A stretch of DNA of 26,427 bases, from the NCBI GenBank assembly GCA_040307715.1, contig JAWRJC010000009.1, positions 1 through 26,427 of the forward strand, in the 5' to 3' direction. Each line of letters begins with the position of its first letter. The stretch's first letter is position 1. The position numbers and the translations under genes were made by a program. Under the pieces are notes generated by a model. It was not told the DNA's origin and did no database searches. It saw only the letters and a program-made list of their open reading frames with translations. Source of the stretch: RUG13615 sp040307715. GTDB taxonomy: Bacteria; Bacillota; Clostridia; Peptostreptococcales; Anaerovoracaceae. Positions 1 to 7,429 of the stretch are shown here, in pieces.

Positions 1-75
1 CACCGTGTTTTTTGTACTCAAAAACAAAACCGGCAACGACACCCCGCTTTGTCAGGCCCGCAGGACCCGCTGACG

Positions 76-110
76 GTGCGGTTTTGCGAAAAAAGATTGC
101 GAAACCGCAC
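76..110. repeat. Inverted repeat upstream of the ATPase riboswitch
   Basis: A perfect 9-bp inverted repeat has arms GTGCGGTTT (76-84) and AAACCGCAC (102-110). TTGCGAA occurs twice inside it as a direct repeat (84-90 and 97-103). The right arm overlaps the proposed -35 box at 97-102. It could be an operator, or the terminator of a gene to the left of the window, although no clean T-tract follows it on the plus strand. I see no gene in positions 1-75. Confidence 0.4.
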
Positions 111-125
111 AAAATATGGTATTTT
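97..125 (+). promoter_or_regulatory. Promoter for riboswitch-ATPase transcript
   Basis: A -35-like TTGCGA (97-102) lies 17 bp before a -10-like TATTTT (120-125). TGG precedes the -10 and gives an extended TGn element. The predicted transcription start near 132 is just upstream of the riboswitch P1 helix at 137, which supports the call. Confidence 0.5.
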
Positions 126-136
126 CCAAGGGTAGA

Positions 137-289
137 TTAAAAGGGAGTAGCGGCAGGCGCCGCGGGGAACACGCCCGGAACGGGCGGCAAAGCGATTCTC
201 CACCGCCCTGTAGTGAAGCGCGTCAGTACGGCCCATAAAGGCAGCATAGCCCGGCGGACCCGCGCCACTTGAAACAGCGAGACTTTTAA
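137..289 (+). ncRNA. yybP-ykoY-type manganese riboswitch
   Basis: The sequence AAAAGGGAGTAGC (139-151) opens the element and AGCGAGACTTTT (276-287) closes it. These match the two conserved strands of the yybP-ykoY family (AAAGGGGAGTAGC and AGCAAGACCTTT type). Positions 137-143 (TTAAAAG) pair perfectly with 283-289 (CTTTTAA) to form P1. The GC-rich arms between them fit the two helical legs that hold Mn2+ at their docked loops. Family members commonly control Mn2+ efflux proteins and P-type ATPases, and an ATPase gene begins at 367. Recognition is from memory of the consensus, not a covariance-model score. Confidence 0.85.
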
Positions 290-320
290 GACGGTGTTTG
301 CCGTCTTGAGAGTCTTTTTT
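280..320 (+). terminator. Riboswitch expression-platform terminator
   Basis: The left arm at 280-294 pairs with 301-315 over 15 positions (two G-U wobbles), with loop TGTTTG and a T-run through 320. Its left arm reuses positions 280-289, the 3' side of the riboswitch P1 helix. P1 and the terminator are therefore mutually exclusive, which predicts that ligand binding turns the ATPase gene on. Confidence 0.85.
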
Positions 321-366
321 AAAACCTGCGGCCGGCCGCAGACGGATATTACAAGGGAGAAAGCAA

Positions 367-3090
367 ATGCAAATACAGGAAAGCACTGCCGGAACCGGCA
401 GCGGGAACGGCAAGTCCTTGAAAAAGACTTACTATGACAAGACCCCCGTGGAAACACTCCACGATTTCGGCTCGCGCCGCGAAGGGCTGCGTGAAGACGA
501 AGCCGCGGCCAACCGCGAAAAGTTCGGCCGGAACAAACTGCAGGAGGAAAAGCGCAAAGGACTGCTGGCGGTCTTCGCTGACCAGTTCAAAGACCTGCTG
601 GTCATCATCCTGATCGCCGCCGCGCTGATCTCGTTCCTGACGGGTGAGCGTGCCAGCACGATCGTCATCATCACCGTGCTGATCATGAACGCCATCCTCG
701 GGACCGTGCAGTATTTCAAAGCGGAACGGTCACTGGAGAGTCTGAAAAAACTGTCCTCCCCGGAGGCCAAGGTCATCCGGGACGGTGTACAGAAAGTCAT
801 CGACGCGGAAGATCTCGTCTGCGGCGACATCATCACACTCGAGGCCGGCGACATCATCCCCGGCGATGCCCGCATCCTGGAGAATTTCTCCCTCAAAGTC
901 AATGAGAGTTCCCTGACCGGCGAATCCGAAAGCGTCGAGAAGACCGAAAAGATCATCGTGCCCGGTGCGGATTCCCCCGGCGACCATGCGGCAGCGGACA
1001 GTGAGACCACGATCGATACCGCAGCCGCTCCGAAAACCGTCGCCCTCGGCGACCAGAAGAATATGGTCTTCTCCGGCAGTCTGGTCACCTACGGCCGGGC
1101 GACCTGTGTGGTCACCGCCGTCGGCAAGGACACCGAACTGGGCCGGATCGCCGAACTGATGGGCGACACCAGGGACCGCAAAACGCCGCTGCAGATCACG
1201 ATGGACAACTTCAGCAAAAAACTGTCCGTGGCGATCATGATCATCTGCGCCGTCGTCTTCGGACTGGCGATGGTGCGGCATATGCCCGTGCTGGACGCGC
1301 TGCTGTTCGCGGTCGCGCTGGCGGTGGCGGCGATCCCGGAAGCGCTGTCTTCCATTATTACGATCTCCCTGGCCATCGGCACCAAACGCATGGCCGAAGA
1401 GAACGCCATCGTCAAAGACCTCAACGCCGTCGAGGGTCTCGGCTGCGTGAGCATCATCTGCTCCGACAAGACCGGCACCCTGACGCAGAACAAGATGACC
1501 GTCGAACACGAAAGCGCCATGGAGGGCTGCCGCGAGGAAATGCTGCTCGCCAGCATCCTCTGCAACGACACCCGGCGCGTTGGCGGCAAACTGCTGGGCG
1601 ATCCCACGGAGACCGCGTATTTCGATTACTTTATCAAAGAAAAAGGCCTTAAGCCGCTGAGCGAACTGCTCGACGCGAACCCGCGCATCGACGAGGTGCC
1701 TTTCGACAGCGACCGCAAGCTCATGAGCACCCTGCACGCGGAAGGCGACCGGTTCGTCATGTACACCAAAGGCGCCATCGACGTCATCCTGTCGCGCGCG
1801 GTGAACCTGACCGAAGAAGAAAAGGAAGCGGTCCGCAAAGAAAACTTCGACCTTTCCAACAGCGGCCTGCGCGTGCTCGGCTTTGCGCGCAAATACATGG
1901 AAGACGACTTCCCGATCGACACCGACGACGAGTACGACCTCGAGTACATCGGTCTGCTCGCCGAGATGGATCCGCCGCGCGAGGAATCCGCCCAGGCGGT
2001 CGCGGACTGCATCGCCGCCGGCATCAAGCCGATCATGATCACCGGCGACCACAAAGTCACGGCGTCCGCCATCGCCCGCCGCATCGGCATCATGCAGGAA
2101 GGCGATCTGGCGGTGACCGGTCCGGAGATCGACAACATGAGCGAAGAAAAGCTCCACGAAATGCTGGAGCGCATCTCTGTCTACGCCCGCGTATCCCCGG
2201 ACAACAAGATCCGGATCGTCCGCGCCTGGCAGGACAAAGGCCACATCGTCGCCATGACCGGGGACGGCGTCAACGACGGCCCGGCGCTCAAGAGCGCCGA
2301 CGTGGGCGTCGCCATGGGCATCACCGGCACGGAAGTCGCCAAGGACTCTGCAGCGATGATCCTCACCGACGACAACTTCGCGACGATCATCAAATCCGTC
2401 CTCAACGGCAGGAACATCTATACCAATATCAAGAACGCCATCATGTACCTGCTCTCGGGCAACCTGGCGGCGATCTTCGTGGTCCTGTTCGCCTCCCTGG
2501 CGGGGCTGTCGATGCCGTTCACCGCGGTGCAGCTGCTGTTCATCAATCTGATCACGGACAGCCTGCCGGCGCTCGCCATCAGCATGGAGCCGTCCAATCC
2601 GGCCCTCATCCACGACAAGCCGCGTCCGCGCACGGAGTCCGTCCTCAACAAACCGACGGTCAAAGACATCCTGCTCTACGGCATCCTCATCGCACTGGCG
2701 ACCGGCACCGCGTTCCTGATCGGCCTCGGGCACATCTCGCTGGCGGGTATCCCCGCGATCGGCGCGATGATCGAAGAAGGCAACGTCTTCTTCAGTCCGG
2801 TCTGCGCGAGCACTATGGCGTTCGCAACGCTGTGTCTGGCGCGTCTGTGGCACGGATTCAACTGCCGCGGCAGACAGAACATCTTCCGCCTCGGACTGTT
2901 CAGCAACTGGTTTACGATCGGTGCGTTCCTGCTCGGCGCAGGGCTGCTGCACTGCATCCTGAGACTGCGGTTCTTCAGCGCGGCATTCGGCGTCGCCCTG
3001 CTCAACCCGCACCTCCTGCTGATCGTCTGGATCCTGTCCTTCCTGCCGACGCTCATCATCCAGATCATCAAAGCATTCCAGACCAAGTAG
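367..3090 (+). CDS. P2-type cation-transporting ATPase (Ca2+/Mn2+ exporter)
   Basis: This 907-residue integral membrane pump is predicted to export divalent cations using ATP. Visible features in order are an N-terminal cation-ATPase domain, an actuator domain with LTGES near residue 185, TM4 motif IPEAL (P324-L327), phosphorylation motif CSDKTGTLT with acceptor D367, GDPTE in the nucleotide domain, TGDGVNDGPALKSADVG, and a TM6 segment NLITDSLPALA carrying N, T and D cation ligands. PEAL in TM4, instead of the PEGL of SERCA, resembles LMCA1-type bacterial calcium ATPases. An insert of about 25 residues rich in A, D and T (about 197-221) lies in the actuator region. The start follows AAGGGAGA. 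The upstream Mn2+ riboswitch points to manganese and/or calcium export, as known for riboswitch-controlled lactococcal and pneumococcal pumps. The ion itself is inferred. Confidence 0.93.
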   Translation: MQIQESTAGTGSGNGKSLKKTYYDKTPVETLHDFGSRREGLREDEAAANREKFGRNKLQEEKRKGLLAVFADQFKDLLVIILIAAALISFLTGERASTIVIITVLIMNAILGTVQYFKAERSLESLKKLSSPEAKVIRDGVQKVIDAEDLVCGDIITLEAGDIIPGDARILENFSLKVNESSLTGESESVEKTEKIIVPGADSPGDHAAADSETTIDTAAAPKTVALGDQKNMVFSGSLVTYGRATCVVTAVGKDTELGRIAELMGDTRDRKTPLQITMDNFSKKLSVAIMIICAVVFGLAMVRHMPVLDALLFAVALAVAAIPEALSSIITISLAIGTKRMAEENAIVKDLNAVEGLGCVSIICSDKTGTLTQNKMTVEHESAMEGCREEMLLASILCNDTRRVGGKLLGDPTETAYFDYFIKEKGLKPLSELLDANPRIDEVPFDSDRKLMSTLHAEGDRFVMYTKGAIDVILSRAVNLTEEEKEAVRKENFDLSNSGLRVLGFARKYMEDDFPIDTDDEYDLEYIGLLAEMDPPREESAQAVADCIAAGIKPIMITGDHKVTASAIARRIGIMQEGDLAVTGPEIDNMSEEKLHEMLERISVYARVSPDNKIRIVRAWQDKGHIVAMTGDGVNDGPALKSADVGVAMGITGTEVAKDSAAMILTDDNFATIIKSVLNGRNIYTNIKNAIMYLLSGNLAAIFVVLFASLAGLSMPFTAVQLLFINLITDSLPALAISMEPSNPALIHDKPRPRTESVLNKPTVKDILLYGILIALATGTAFLIGLGHISLAGIPAIGAMIEEGNVFFSPVCASTMAFATLCLARLWHGFNCRGRQNIFRLGLFSNWFTIGAFLLGAGLLHCILRLRFFSAAFGVALLNPHLLLIVWILSFLPTLIIQIIKAFQTK

Positions 3091-3128
3091 CCCGTGCGCA
3101 GCACAATCTGGCTTCGTATGATATGCAA

Positions 3129-3164
3129 TCTAAAAGGGACCGCCGTAACACGGTCCCTCTTAGA
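3129..3164. terminator. Bidirectional terminator between convergent units
   Basis: TCTAAAAGGGACCG (3129-3142) and CGGTCCCTCTTAGA (3151-3164) form a 14-bp stem with one mismatch. T-rich sequence borders it in both directions. It lies 38 bp after the ATPase stop and beyond the end of the minus-strand membrane-protein operon, so it can serve both. Confidence 0.7.
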
Positions 3165-3210
3165 TATATCATGTTCTTCCCGGAACTGTCATATGGAGGC
3201 TCGTTCCGGT

Positions 3211-3236
3211 AACCGGCGAAAACGCCGGTTTTATTT
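3211..3236 (+). terminator. Second plus-strand hairpin terminator
   Basis: AACCGGCG (3211-3218), loop AAAA, CGCCGGTT (3223-3230), then TTATTT. The T-rich side is on the plus strand, so it would back up termination of the ATPase transcript. It touches the stop codon of the convergent gene at 3231. Confidence 0.6.
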
Positions 3237-3539
3237 TGCGAACTTTTTCTTGAAGACGCCCTTCGGGTCGCGGACCATCAGGATGATGACCCAGGCGACC
3301 AGCCCCAGGGCGACAACCGCGACACCCAGCAGAGAGTCATTGAGGATGTCCGCCGCTTCCTGCTCAAAATAAGCAGCACCTAATTCTGCATACTCGAACG
3401 CGAAGTCCATGGACCACATCAAAGCTGCGCCCCAGTACATGAGGGTCAGGGTGCCCAGTCTGTAGGTATCTCTTTCTTCTTTGACATACCAGAGGATAGA
3501 TGTCACAACAGCTGCAATGATCGTAATCAGTAATGTCAT
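3231..3539 (-). CDS. Small conserved membrane protein, function unknown
   Basis: This 102-residue protein has an N-terminal hydrophobic segment (about residues 1-18), a second hydrophobic stretch with LMYWGAALMWSMDF (about 32-48), a third (about 70-90) with VVALGLVAWVIILMV, and a basic tail ending KKKFAK. Three membrane segments are likely. The start is well supported by AAGGAGG placed so that the upstream gene's stop codon overlaps the ribosome binding site. It is the second gene of a two-gene operon with the protein at 3552. I cannot assign a function. The paired small membrane proteins could form one complex, but that is inferred only from the coupling. Confidence 0.8.
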   Translation of the reverse strand: MTLLITIIAAVVTSILWYVKEERDTYRLGTLTLMYWGAALMWSMDFAFEYAELGAAYFEQEAADILNDSLLGVAVVALGLVAWVIILMVRDPKGVFKKKFAK

Positions 3540-3551
3540 GCCAAGTCCTCC

Positions 3552-3959
3552 TTATGCGTTCTGTCCGACAGCCGCCTTGATCTTTTTGACCTTGGCTTCC
3601 GCCGCTGCGCAGAGCAGTGCCCAGAATACGGTGACCGTGATTGCCATCGAAACGCCTACCGAAGACATCTCCGACAGCATCTCCGCCGTGTCATCCGGAC
3701 TGGACATCGCTGTTAAGAATGGCGGGTATGGAACGACCTCCCCATGCCAGAAATGCTCAAAAGCAAGCAGCAGTACGCCGCCCCAGAGCAGAACGAGCAG
3801 CCAGCCCAGTCTCTTGGACCAGGTAATGCCTACACTCTTCTCAGCAACTTCCGCTGCATGATCCGTGGGCAGATCCAGCCTGTTTTCCTTTTTCTTCACA
3901 GCCGCGTAGATCGCCGAAACAACGATCGCTTCTGTACCCGGTACTAAAAAGCAAGCCAT
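3552..3959 (-). CDS. Conserved membrane protein with LAFEHFWHGE motif, function unknown
   Basis: This 135-residue protein begins MACFLVPGTEAIV. It carries a hydrophobic segment near residues 52-67 followed by the distinctive FEHFWHGEVVPYPPFLTA stretch, then a second hydrophobic segment (about 103-117) and a lysine-rich tail. His and Glu residues directly after a membrane segment could bind a metal or cofactor, but that is speculation. AAAGGAGGA sits at good spacing before the ATG. It is the first gene of the operon with 3231, and its stop overlaps the next gene's ribosome binding site. I recall similar small-protein pairs in other Firmicutes, where they are annotated as hypothetical. I assign no function. 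Confidence 0.8.
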   Translation of the reverse strand: MACFLVPGTEAIVVSAIYAAVKKKENRLDLPTDHAAEVAEKSVGITWSKRLGWLLVLLWGGVLLLAFEHFWHGEVVPYPPFLTAMSSPDDTAEMLSEMSSVGVSMAITVTVFWALLCAAAEAKVKKIKAAVGQNA

Positions 3960-3977
3960 AATACTTCCTCCTTTAAA

Positions 3978-4012
3978 TAAACAAAAGATTCCTTATGCAT
4001 TATAAGGAATCT
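3978..4012 (-). terminator. Terminator of the serine-dehydratase/HAD operon
   Basis: A perfect 11-bp stem (AGATTCCTTAT at 3986-3996 with ATAAGGAATCT at 4002-4012) has a 5-nt loop. On the minus strand it is followed by TTTTGTTT (3985-3978). It lies 41 bp after the HAD stop codon. The stem also contains TATAAT on the minus strand, which could be a -10 for the next operon, but no good -35 is visible. Confidence 0.8.
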
Positions 4013-4052
4013 CCCTTTCTCCTCGGAAGCCCCCGCAGGGGTTGTTTTTTAT

Positions 4053-4892
4053 TTACCGCACGTTGTTCTCCCACTCCTCGACGGCCATGGCGGCGTCTGG
4101 CGCGAGAATAAACTTTTCGATGGCTTCACGGAAGCCGTCGCTGCGTTCGCCCTTGCAGACATAGTCCGCATATTCCTGCAGCGCCGGGACGGCATTGGCC
4201 ACCGCGATGGCAAGACCTGCCGCCTGCAGCAAATGCATATCGTTCGTATTGTCGCCGAGCGCCATGACCTCATCGCGCCGGATACCGAACTCCTGACACA
4301 GAGCCGCCAGGGCGGTCCCTTTATTCACGGCCGCCGGCATGATCTCGATCAGGTGCGGTTCGGACTGCGCGCAGAAAATGCGCCCCGCGAACATCTCTTC
4401 CAGTTCCGCCTGCAGCACCGGCACCTCTGCCGGATCCGCTGCGATCATCATCTTCGGCGTGTCGAAGAGCGGTTCCTTTAAGAAGTCCCCGACCTCGCGG
4501 TGCGATGCGAAGTGCAGGTCCGGATCGTTGTGCTTGTCAAGACGCAGCGTTTCCACGACGATCTCATCGTTGTCGTACTGCTGCAGATACAACCCTCTTT
4601 CGTGCACGAACCCGATGATCGCCCGCTGCACATCTTTGTCGACACAGCCGCTGTAAAGCACCGCGCCGTCTGCGAGCCGGCGGATCTGCGATCCGTTGTA
4701 ACAGATCGCCAGCCCGTTGCCGCCGATCATCTCCGCGACCCCGCGGGCAGACGCGAAAGAGCGCCCCGTGGCTACGGTCACGATAACACCTTTTTGCTCC
4801 GCCTCCGCAAGCGCCGCCACCGTTTCCGGCGGAACGCCGCCGCTTTTATCCAATAACGTATTGTCAAGATCTGTTGCGATCAGTCTGATCAT
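4053..4892 (-). CDS. Cof-type HAD-IIB family phosphatase
   Basis: A 279-residue soluble hydrolase of the haloacid dehalogenase superfamily, subclass IIB (Cof/YbjI-like). These enzymes usually dephosphorylate sugar phosphates, nucleotides or flavin precursors. Motif I is DLDNTLLD (nucleophile D8, acid D10), motif II is VATGR, motif III Lys lies in NKGTALAAL, and motif IV is GDNTNDMHLL. The IIB cap lies between motifs II and III. The frame is open much further upstream, but that part lies inside the serine-dehydratase-like gene. The ATG at 4892 gives a canonical N-terminus (MIRLIATDLDNT) and has AGAGAAG before it. It follows the dehydratase-like gene by 17 bp, so they are probably cotranscribed. 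The substrate is unknown. Confidence 0.92.
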   Translation of the reverse strand: MIRLIATDLDNTLLDKSGGVPPETVAALAEAEQKGVIVTVATGRSFASARGVAEMIGGNGLAICYNGSQIRRLADGAVLYSGCVDKDVQRAIIGFVHERGLYLQQYDNDEIVVETLRLDKHNDPDLHFASHREVGDFLKEPLFDTPKMMIAADPAEVPVLQAELEEMFAGRIFCAQSEPHLIEIMPAAVNKGTALAALCQEFGIRRDEVMALGDNTNDMHLLQAAGLAIAVANAVPALQEYADYVCKGERSDGFREAIEKFILAPDAAMAVEEWENNVR

Positions 4893-4909
4893 AGTCTGTC
4901 TTCTCTTTC

Positions 4910-6502
4910 TTACTGCTGCGCCGCATGCCATGCGCGGAATTCGGCGCTGACCTTCTGCGCGCTCGGAGCCTCGCAGTGACCGCCCCTGCCGGTGCACAGG
5001 CAGTCCGGATCGAGATTTCTGCCCATCCTGTCCGCCACGTCGAGCACTTCGTGGAAGGGGAGCAGATTGAACTGCCCGCTCATCGCCCACTCCGCCGCCG
5101 CAAGCGACATGGTCGAGACATACAGGATCCGTGACATGCACGGCTGATAACAGGATCCCGGGATGTTGTCGCAGGGCCAGCCGACCGCTGCCTGCAGCGC
5201 GACAGACGCCGCGTTTTCGACCTGTTCCGCAGGCGCATGCAGCATTTCCGCCACGCCGGCCGCCGCCATTGCCGTGCAGCAGCCGCACTCCCCGGTGCAG
5301 CCGGTCACTTCTCCGGTCGGCGCGGACCGCGTATAACAGATCGCCCCGACACCGGCCGCGACAAAGAGCCCGCGGAGCACATCATCTTCGCCAAGGCCCA
5401 GGTCCTCCTGTACGGTCGAAAGGATGGCGTGGATGAATCCGCCGCCGGCCCCCATCGGCCCCGGCACATTGAACACACCGGGCGCATCGGCCATGACCGA
5501 ACTGGCATACATAATCGATTTGCTGATGATGCCGAGGTTCAGCTTCATCTCCGGCATATGCGCCTGCCATTTCTTATAGTACAAATGCGTGAACGGGTTG
5601 GTCATCGGCTCGACGTCCTCTTCAAAGAACGCATGCGAGCAGCGGCGCATCGCCGGCAGCACTGTATCGCGCATGTACGCGACGACTTCTTCTTCCGTCC
5701 AGCCGGAAGCCGCCATCTCGTAGTCGATAGCCACGTCTGCCAGAGACTTGCCCTCTTGCGCCGCGATCCGGCGCCATTCCGTCATCGTCGTGAAGAGCTG
5801 CGGTTTTCGGCGCGTCGTGGTCGGAACGGGCAGGATCGGGTCCATCACCCCGTACTCCTTCCCTTCCAGCGCGGTCAGCAGTGCCGCCGAAGGCGCCTGC
5901 TCCAGCCGGAACCAGTACATCACGCCCCGGCCGTGCTGTCTTTTGCCGCAGCCTTCTTCATAGGACGGCTGTACCGCATTCACCGCGCCGGACAGCGCCG
6001 CGCCGTCCATTTCTTCCGCAGGGTCAAAGACGAAGAGCACATAGGAATCGCCCTTCCCGCAGTATGCATAGTCGTTCACCCACACCGTCTCGATCATCCC
6101 GCCGCCGGTCGAATTGGCGACCAGCGTCGCCTTCTTCCCGCTCTTTCCTGTCAGGATGTACTTCATCGAGTTGATATGCGGACTCTCCTTCATCGAACAG
6201 AAATCGAATTTATAAGAGATGCCTTTCCCGCGAAGCTCTTCTTTGATAGCGAAGAAGTCTTCGTAGGTAAGGCTGTAGCCCATCGCGCCGTTGAGCATGC
6301 CGAGGTCTTCGTTCATGGTCCCGAACGTGCCCGCGAAGGAACCTTCCGCGTCGAGTTCCACCAGGATCTCCGCCACTTCCTCGTCCAGCAGGCGGTTGCA
6401 GAGCATGCCTGCCCGCGCCGGCGCCGCCATGTGGGAACTCGACCCCGACTGCATGATCGGACCGAAGACATCATTATAGAACTCCGGATAGATCTCTACC
6501 AT
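4910..6502 (-). CDS. Single-chain iron-sulfur L-serine dehydratase-like lyase
   Basis: A 530-residue protein resembling iron-sulfur L-serine ammonia-lyases (serine to pyruvate plus ammonia), with beta-type and alpha-type domains in one chain. The N-terminal SGSSSHMAAPARAG matches the serine-binding SSSHT segment, and NSTGGGMIE matches the beta-domain SIGGG motif. In the C-terminal half, GCTGECG carries C402, followed by C444 and C455. The 42 and 11 spacings match my memory of the family's cluster-binding cysteines. CTGRGGHC near 503-510 parallels the conserved C-terminal TGxGG segment. Cysteines 406, 408, 409, 451, 501, 503 and 510 are additional. It is longer than the roughly 455-residue E. 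coli enzymes, and the SSSH motif lacks the usual following T-x-GP, so the substrate may differ. I prefer the second ATG (6502), because it sits 7 bases from AGAAGGAG whereas the first at 6508 is too close. HAD phosphatase follows by 17 bp. Confidence 0.85.
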   Translation of the reverse strand: MVEIYPEFYNDVFGPIMQSGSSSHMAAPARAGMLCNRLLDEEVAEILVELDAEGSFAGTFGTMNEDLGMLNGAMGYSLTYEDFFAIKEELRGKGISYKFDFCSMKESPHINSMKYILTGKSGKKATLVANSTGGGMIETVWVNDYAYCGKGDSYVLFVFDPAEEMDGAALSGAVNAVQPSYEEGCGKRQHGRGVMYWFRLEQAPSAALLTALEGKEYGVMDPILPVPTTTRRKPQLFTTMTEWRRIAAQEGKSLADVAIDYEMAASGWTEEEVVAYMRDTVLPAMRRCSHAFFEEDVEPMTNPFTHLYYKKWQAHMPEMKLNLGIISKSIMYASSVMADAPGVFNVPGPMGAGGGFIHAILSTVQEDLGLGEDDVLRGLFVAAGVGAICYTRSAPTGEVTGCTGECGCCTAMAAAGVAEMLHAPAEQVENAASVALQAAVGWPCDNIPGSCYQPCMSRILYVSTMSLAAAEWAMSGQFNLLPFHEVLDVADRMGRNLDPDCLCTGRGGHCEAPSAQKVSAEFRAWHAAQQ

Positions 6503-6585
6503 TTTCATTCTCCTTCTCTCCCATTCACACCCGGGGTATCAGCCGCCTGCAGACCGCCGCCGGCAGGACCGCAAGCAGCAGCCGC

Positions 6586-7194
6586 TCACATCTGCGACAG
6601 GAAGTACACCAGCGAGGCGGCGAGCACCAGCTGGATCAGCCAGTAAAACCACTTGAACAGCCGCCTGGTCCGGAATGTCCTGTAGATAAAGTTCATGAAG
6701 CCTGCCGCGGCACCGTCAGACTTGCTTTCCGGGTTTTTCGGGCGGAACGCGTACGCCGGCAGCCCGTTGATGCCGCTGATCCATTCGCTGGCAGCCGCGT
6801 CTTCGTTGTTCTCGTCATCTTCATCGAGGTCATCCGGGAAGAGCGATTCGTGGACCAGCCGGTAGCAGTCCTTTGCATACTCGATGTGCCGGTCGAACGT
6901 ATTGTCCCAGCGCTTGGTGAGCAGCATCGCGATAAATCCGGTGATGATCAGCAGACACGTGACGCCGACCGAGAACAGCACGTACTTGACTTCCGTGCTG
7001 TACACGAAGGCCAGAACGCCGCCGACCAGAGCCATGTAGATCGAGTTGAACGTCAGACGTTCGTTCTCTACGTGGCGGGCGTGTTCCAGGTTTTGCTCAA
7101 AACAGGTCAGAAGAAACGCTCTCTGCTCTTCCGTCAGGTATTCGTTTTTCAGGTTGTGGCTGCTCCACAGCCCGGTCCGGAGTTTCTTTTCCAT
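6586..7194 (-). CDS. Three-segment membrane protein, function unknown
   Basis: A 202-residue protein with an N-terminal soluble helix rich in E, R and H (LTEEQRAFLLTCFEQNLEHA), a tight pair of hydrophobic segments (about residues 50-88), a cytoplasmic stretch including an acidic run DDLDEDDENNEDAAA (about 120-134), and a C-terminal hydrophobic segment (about 178-199). The helix, membrane hairpin and following helix (WDNTFDRHIEYAKDCYRL) recall the two-TM SLATT type of membrane effector, but I cannot confirm that. I chose the ATG at 7194. The upstream extension to 7290 is weakly coding in look and overlaps the promoter. It lies 83 bp upstream of the serine-dehydratase-like gene on the same strand and may share its transcript. 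Confidence 0.75.
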   Translation of the reverse strand: MEKKLRTGLWSSHNLKNEYLTEEQRAFLLTCFEQNLEHARHVENERLTFNSIYMALVGGVLAFVYSTEVKYVLFSVGVTCLLIITGFIAMLLTKRWDNTFDRHIEYAKDCYRLVHESLFPDDLDEDDENNEDAAASEWISGINGLPAYAFRPKNPESKSDGAAAGFMNFIYRTFRTRRLFKWFYWLIQLVLAASLVYFLSQM

Positions 7195-7270
7195 TTTTCT
7201 TACTGCTTCTTTTGCTTCCTTGCTGCAGACCGGTGCTTTCCGCCTGGCCGCAGCCCATTCTACTGCTTGT

Positions 7271-7300
7271 ATGATACCCCACAACGGCAAAACGTTTCAA
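7271..7300 (-). promoter_or_regulatory. Minus-strand promoter for the 7194-4053 unit
   Basis: On the minus strand TTGAAA (7300-7295) is followed after 18 bp by TATCAT (7276-7271). This would start transcription near 7264, about 70 nt before the chosen ATG at 7194. Confidence 0.45.
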
Positions 7301-7429
7301 CACTTTCCCCCGCCGGCAGAGAAACCTGCGTCAAGTCCGCCATTCCGTGATAAAATATATAAAATGAATAAGTTTGCGCTGTGTCCGATCACCGCGCGGC
7401 AACCGTTATTGTGAATGAAGGAGAGTATC

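Noticed and set aside
730..3012. Long minus-strand open frame opposite the ATPase
   Set aside because: It mirrors the codon pattern of the ATPase, is rich in D, R, V and H without domain structure, and has no ribosome binding site. It is a shadow in GC-rich DNA.
4021..4052. CCCC-GCA-GGGG with a T-run as a plus-strand terminator
   Set aside because: The stem is only four perfect pairs and no plus-strand gene lies upstream to terminate.
4893..5288. N-terminal extension of the HAD phosphatase frame
   Set aside because: This part overlaps the serine-dehydratase-like gene, is Arg/Gly-rich noise, and the ATG at 4892 gives the standard HAD N-terminus.
5237..6646. 469-codon plus-strand frame over the serine-dehydratase-like gene
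   Set aside because: Arg/His-rich shadow composition with no ribosome binding site. The minus-strand frame has the family motifs.
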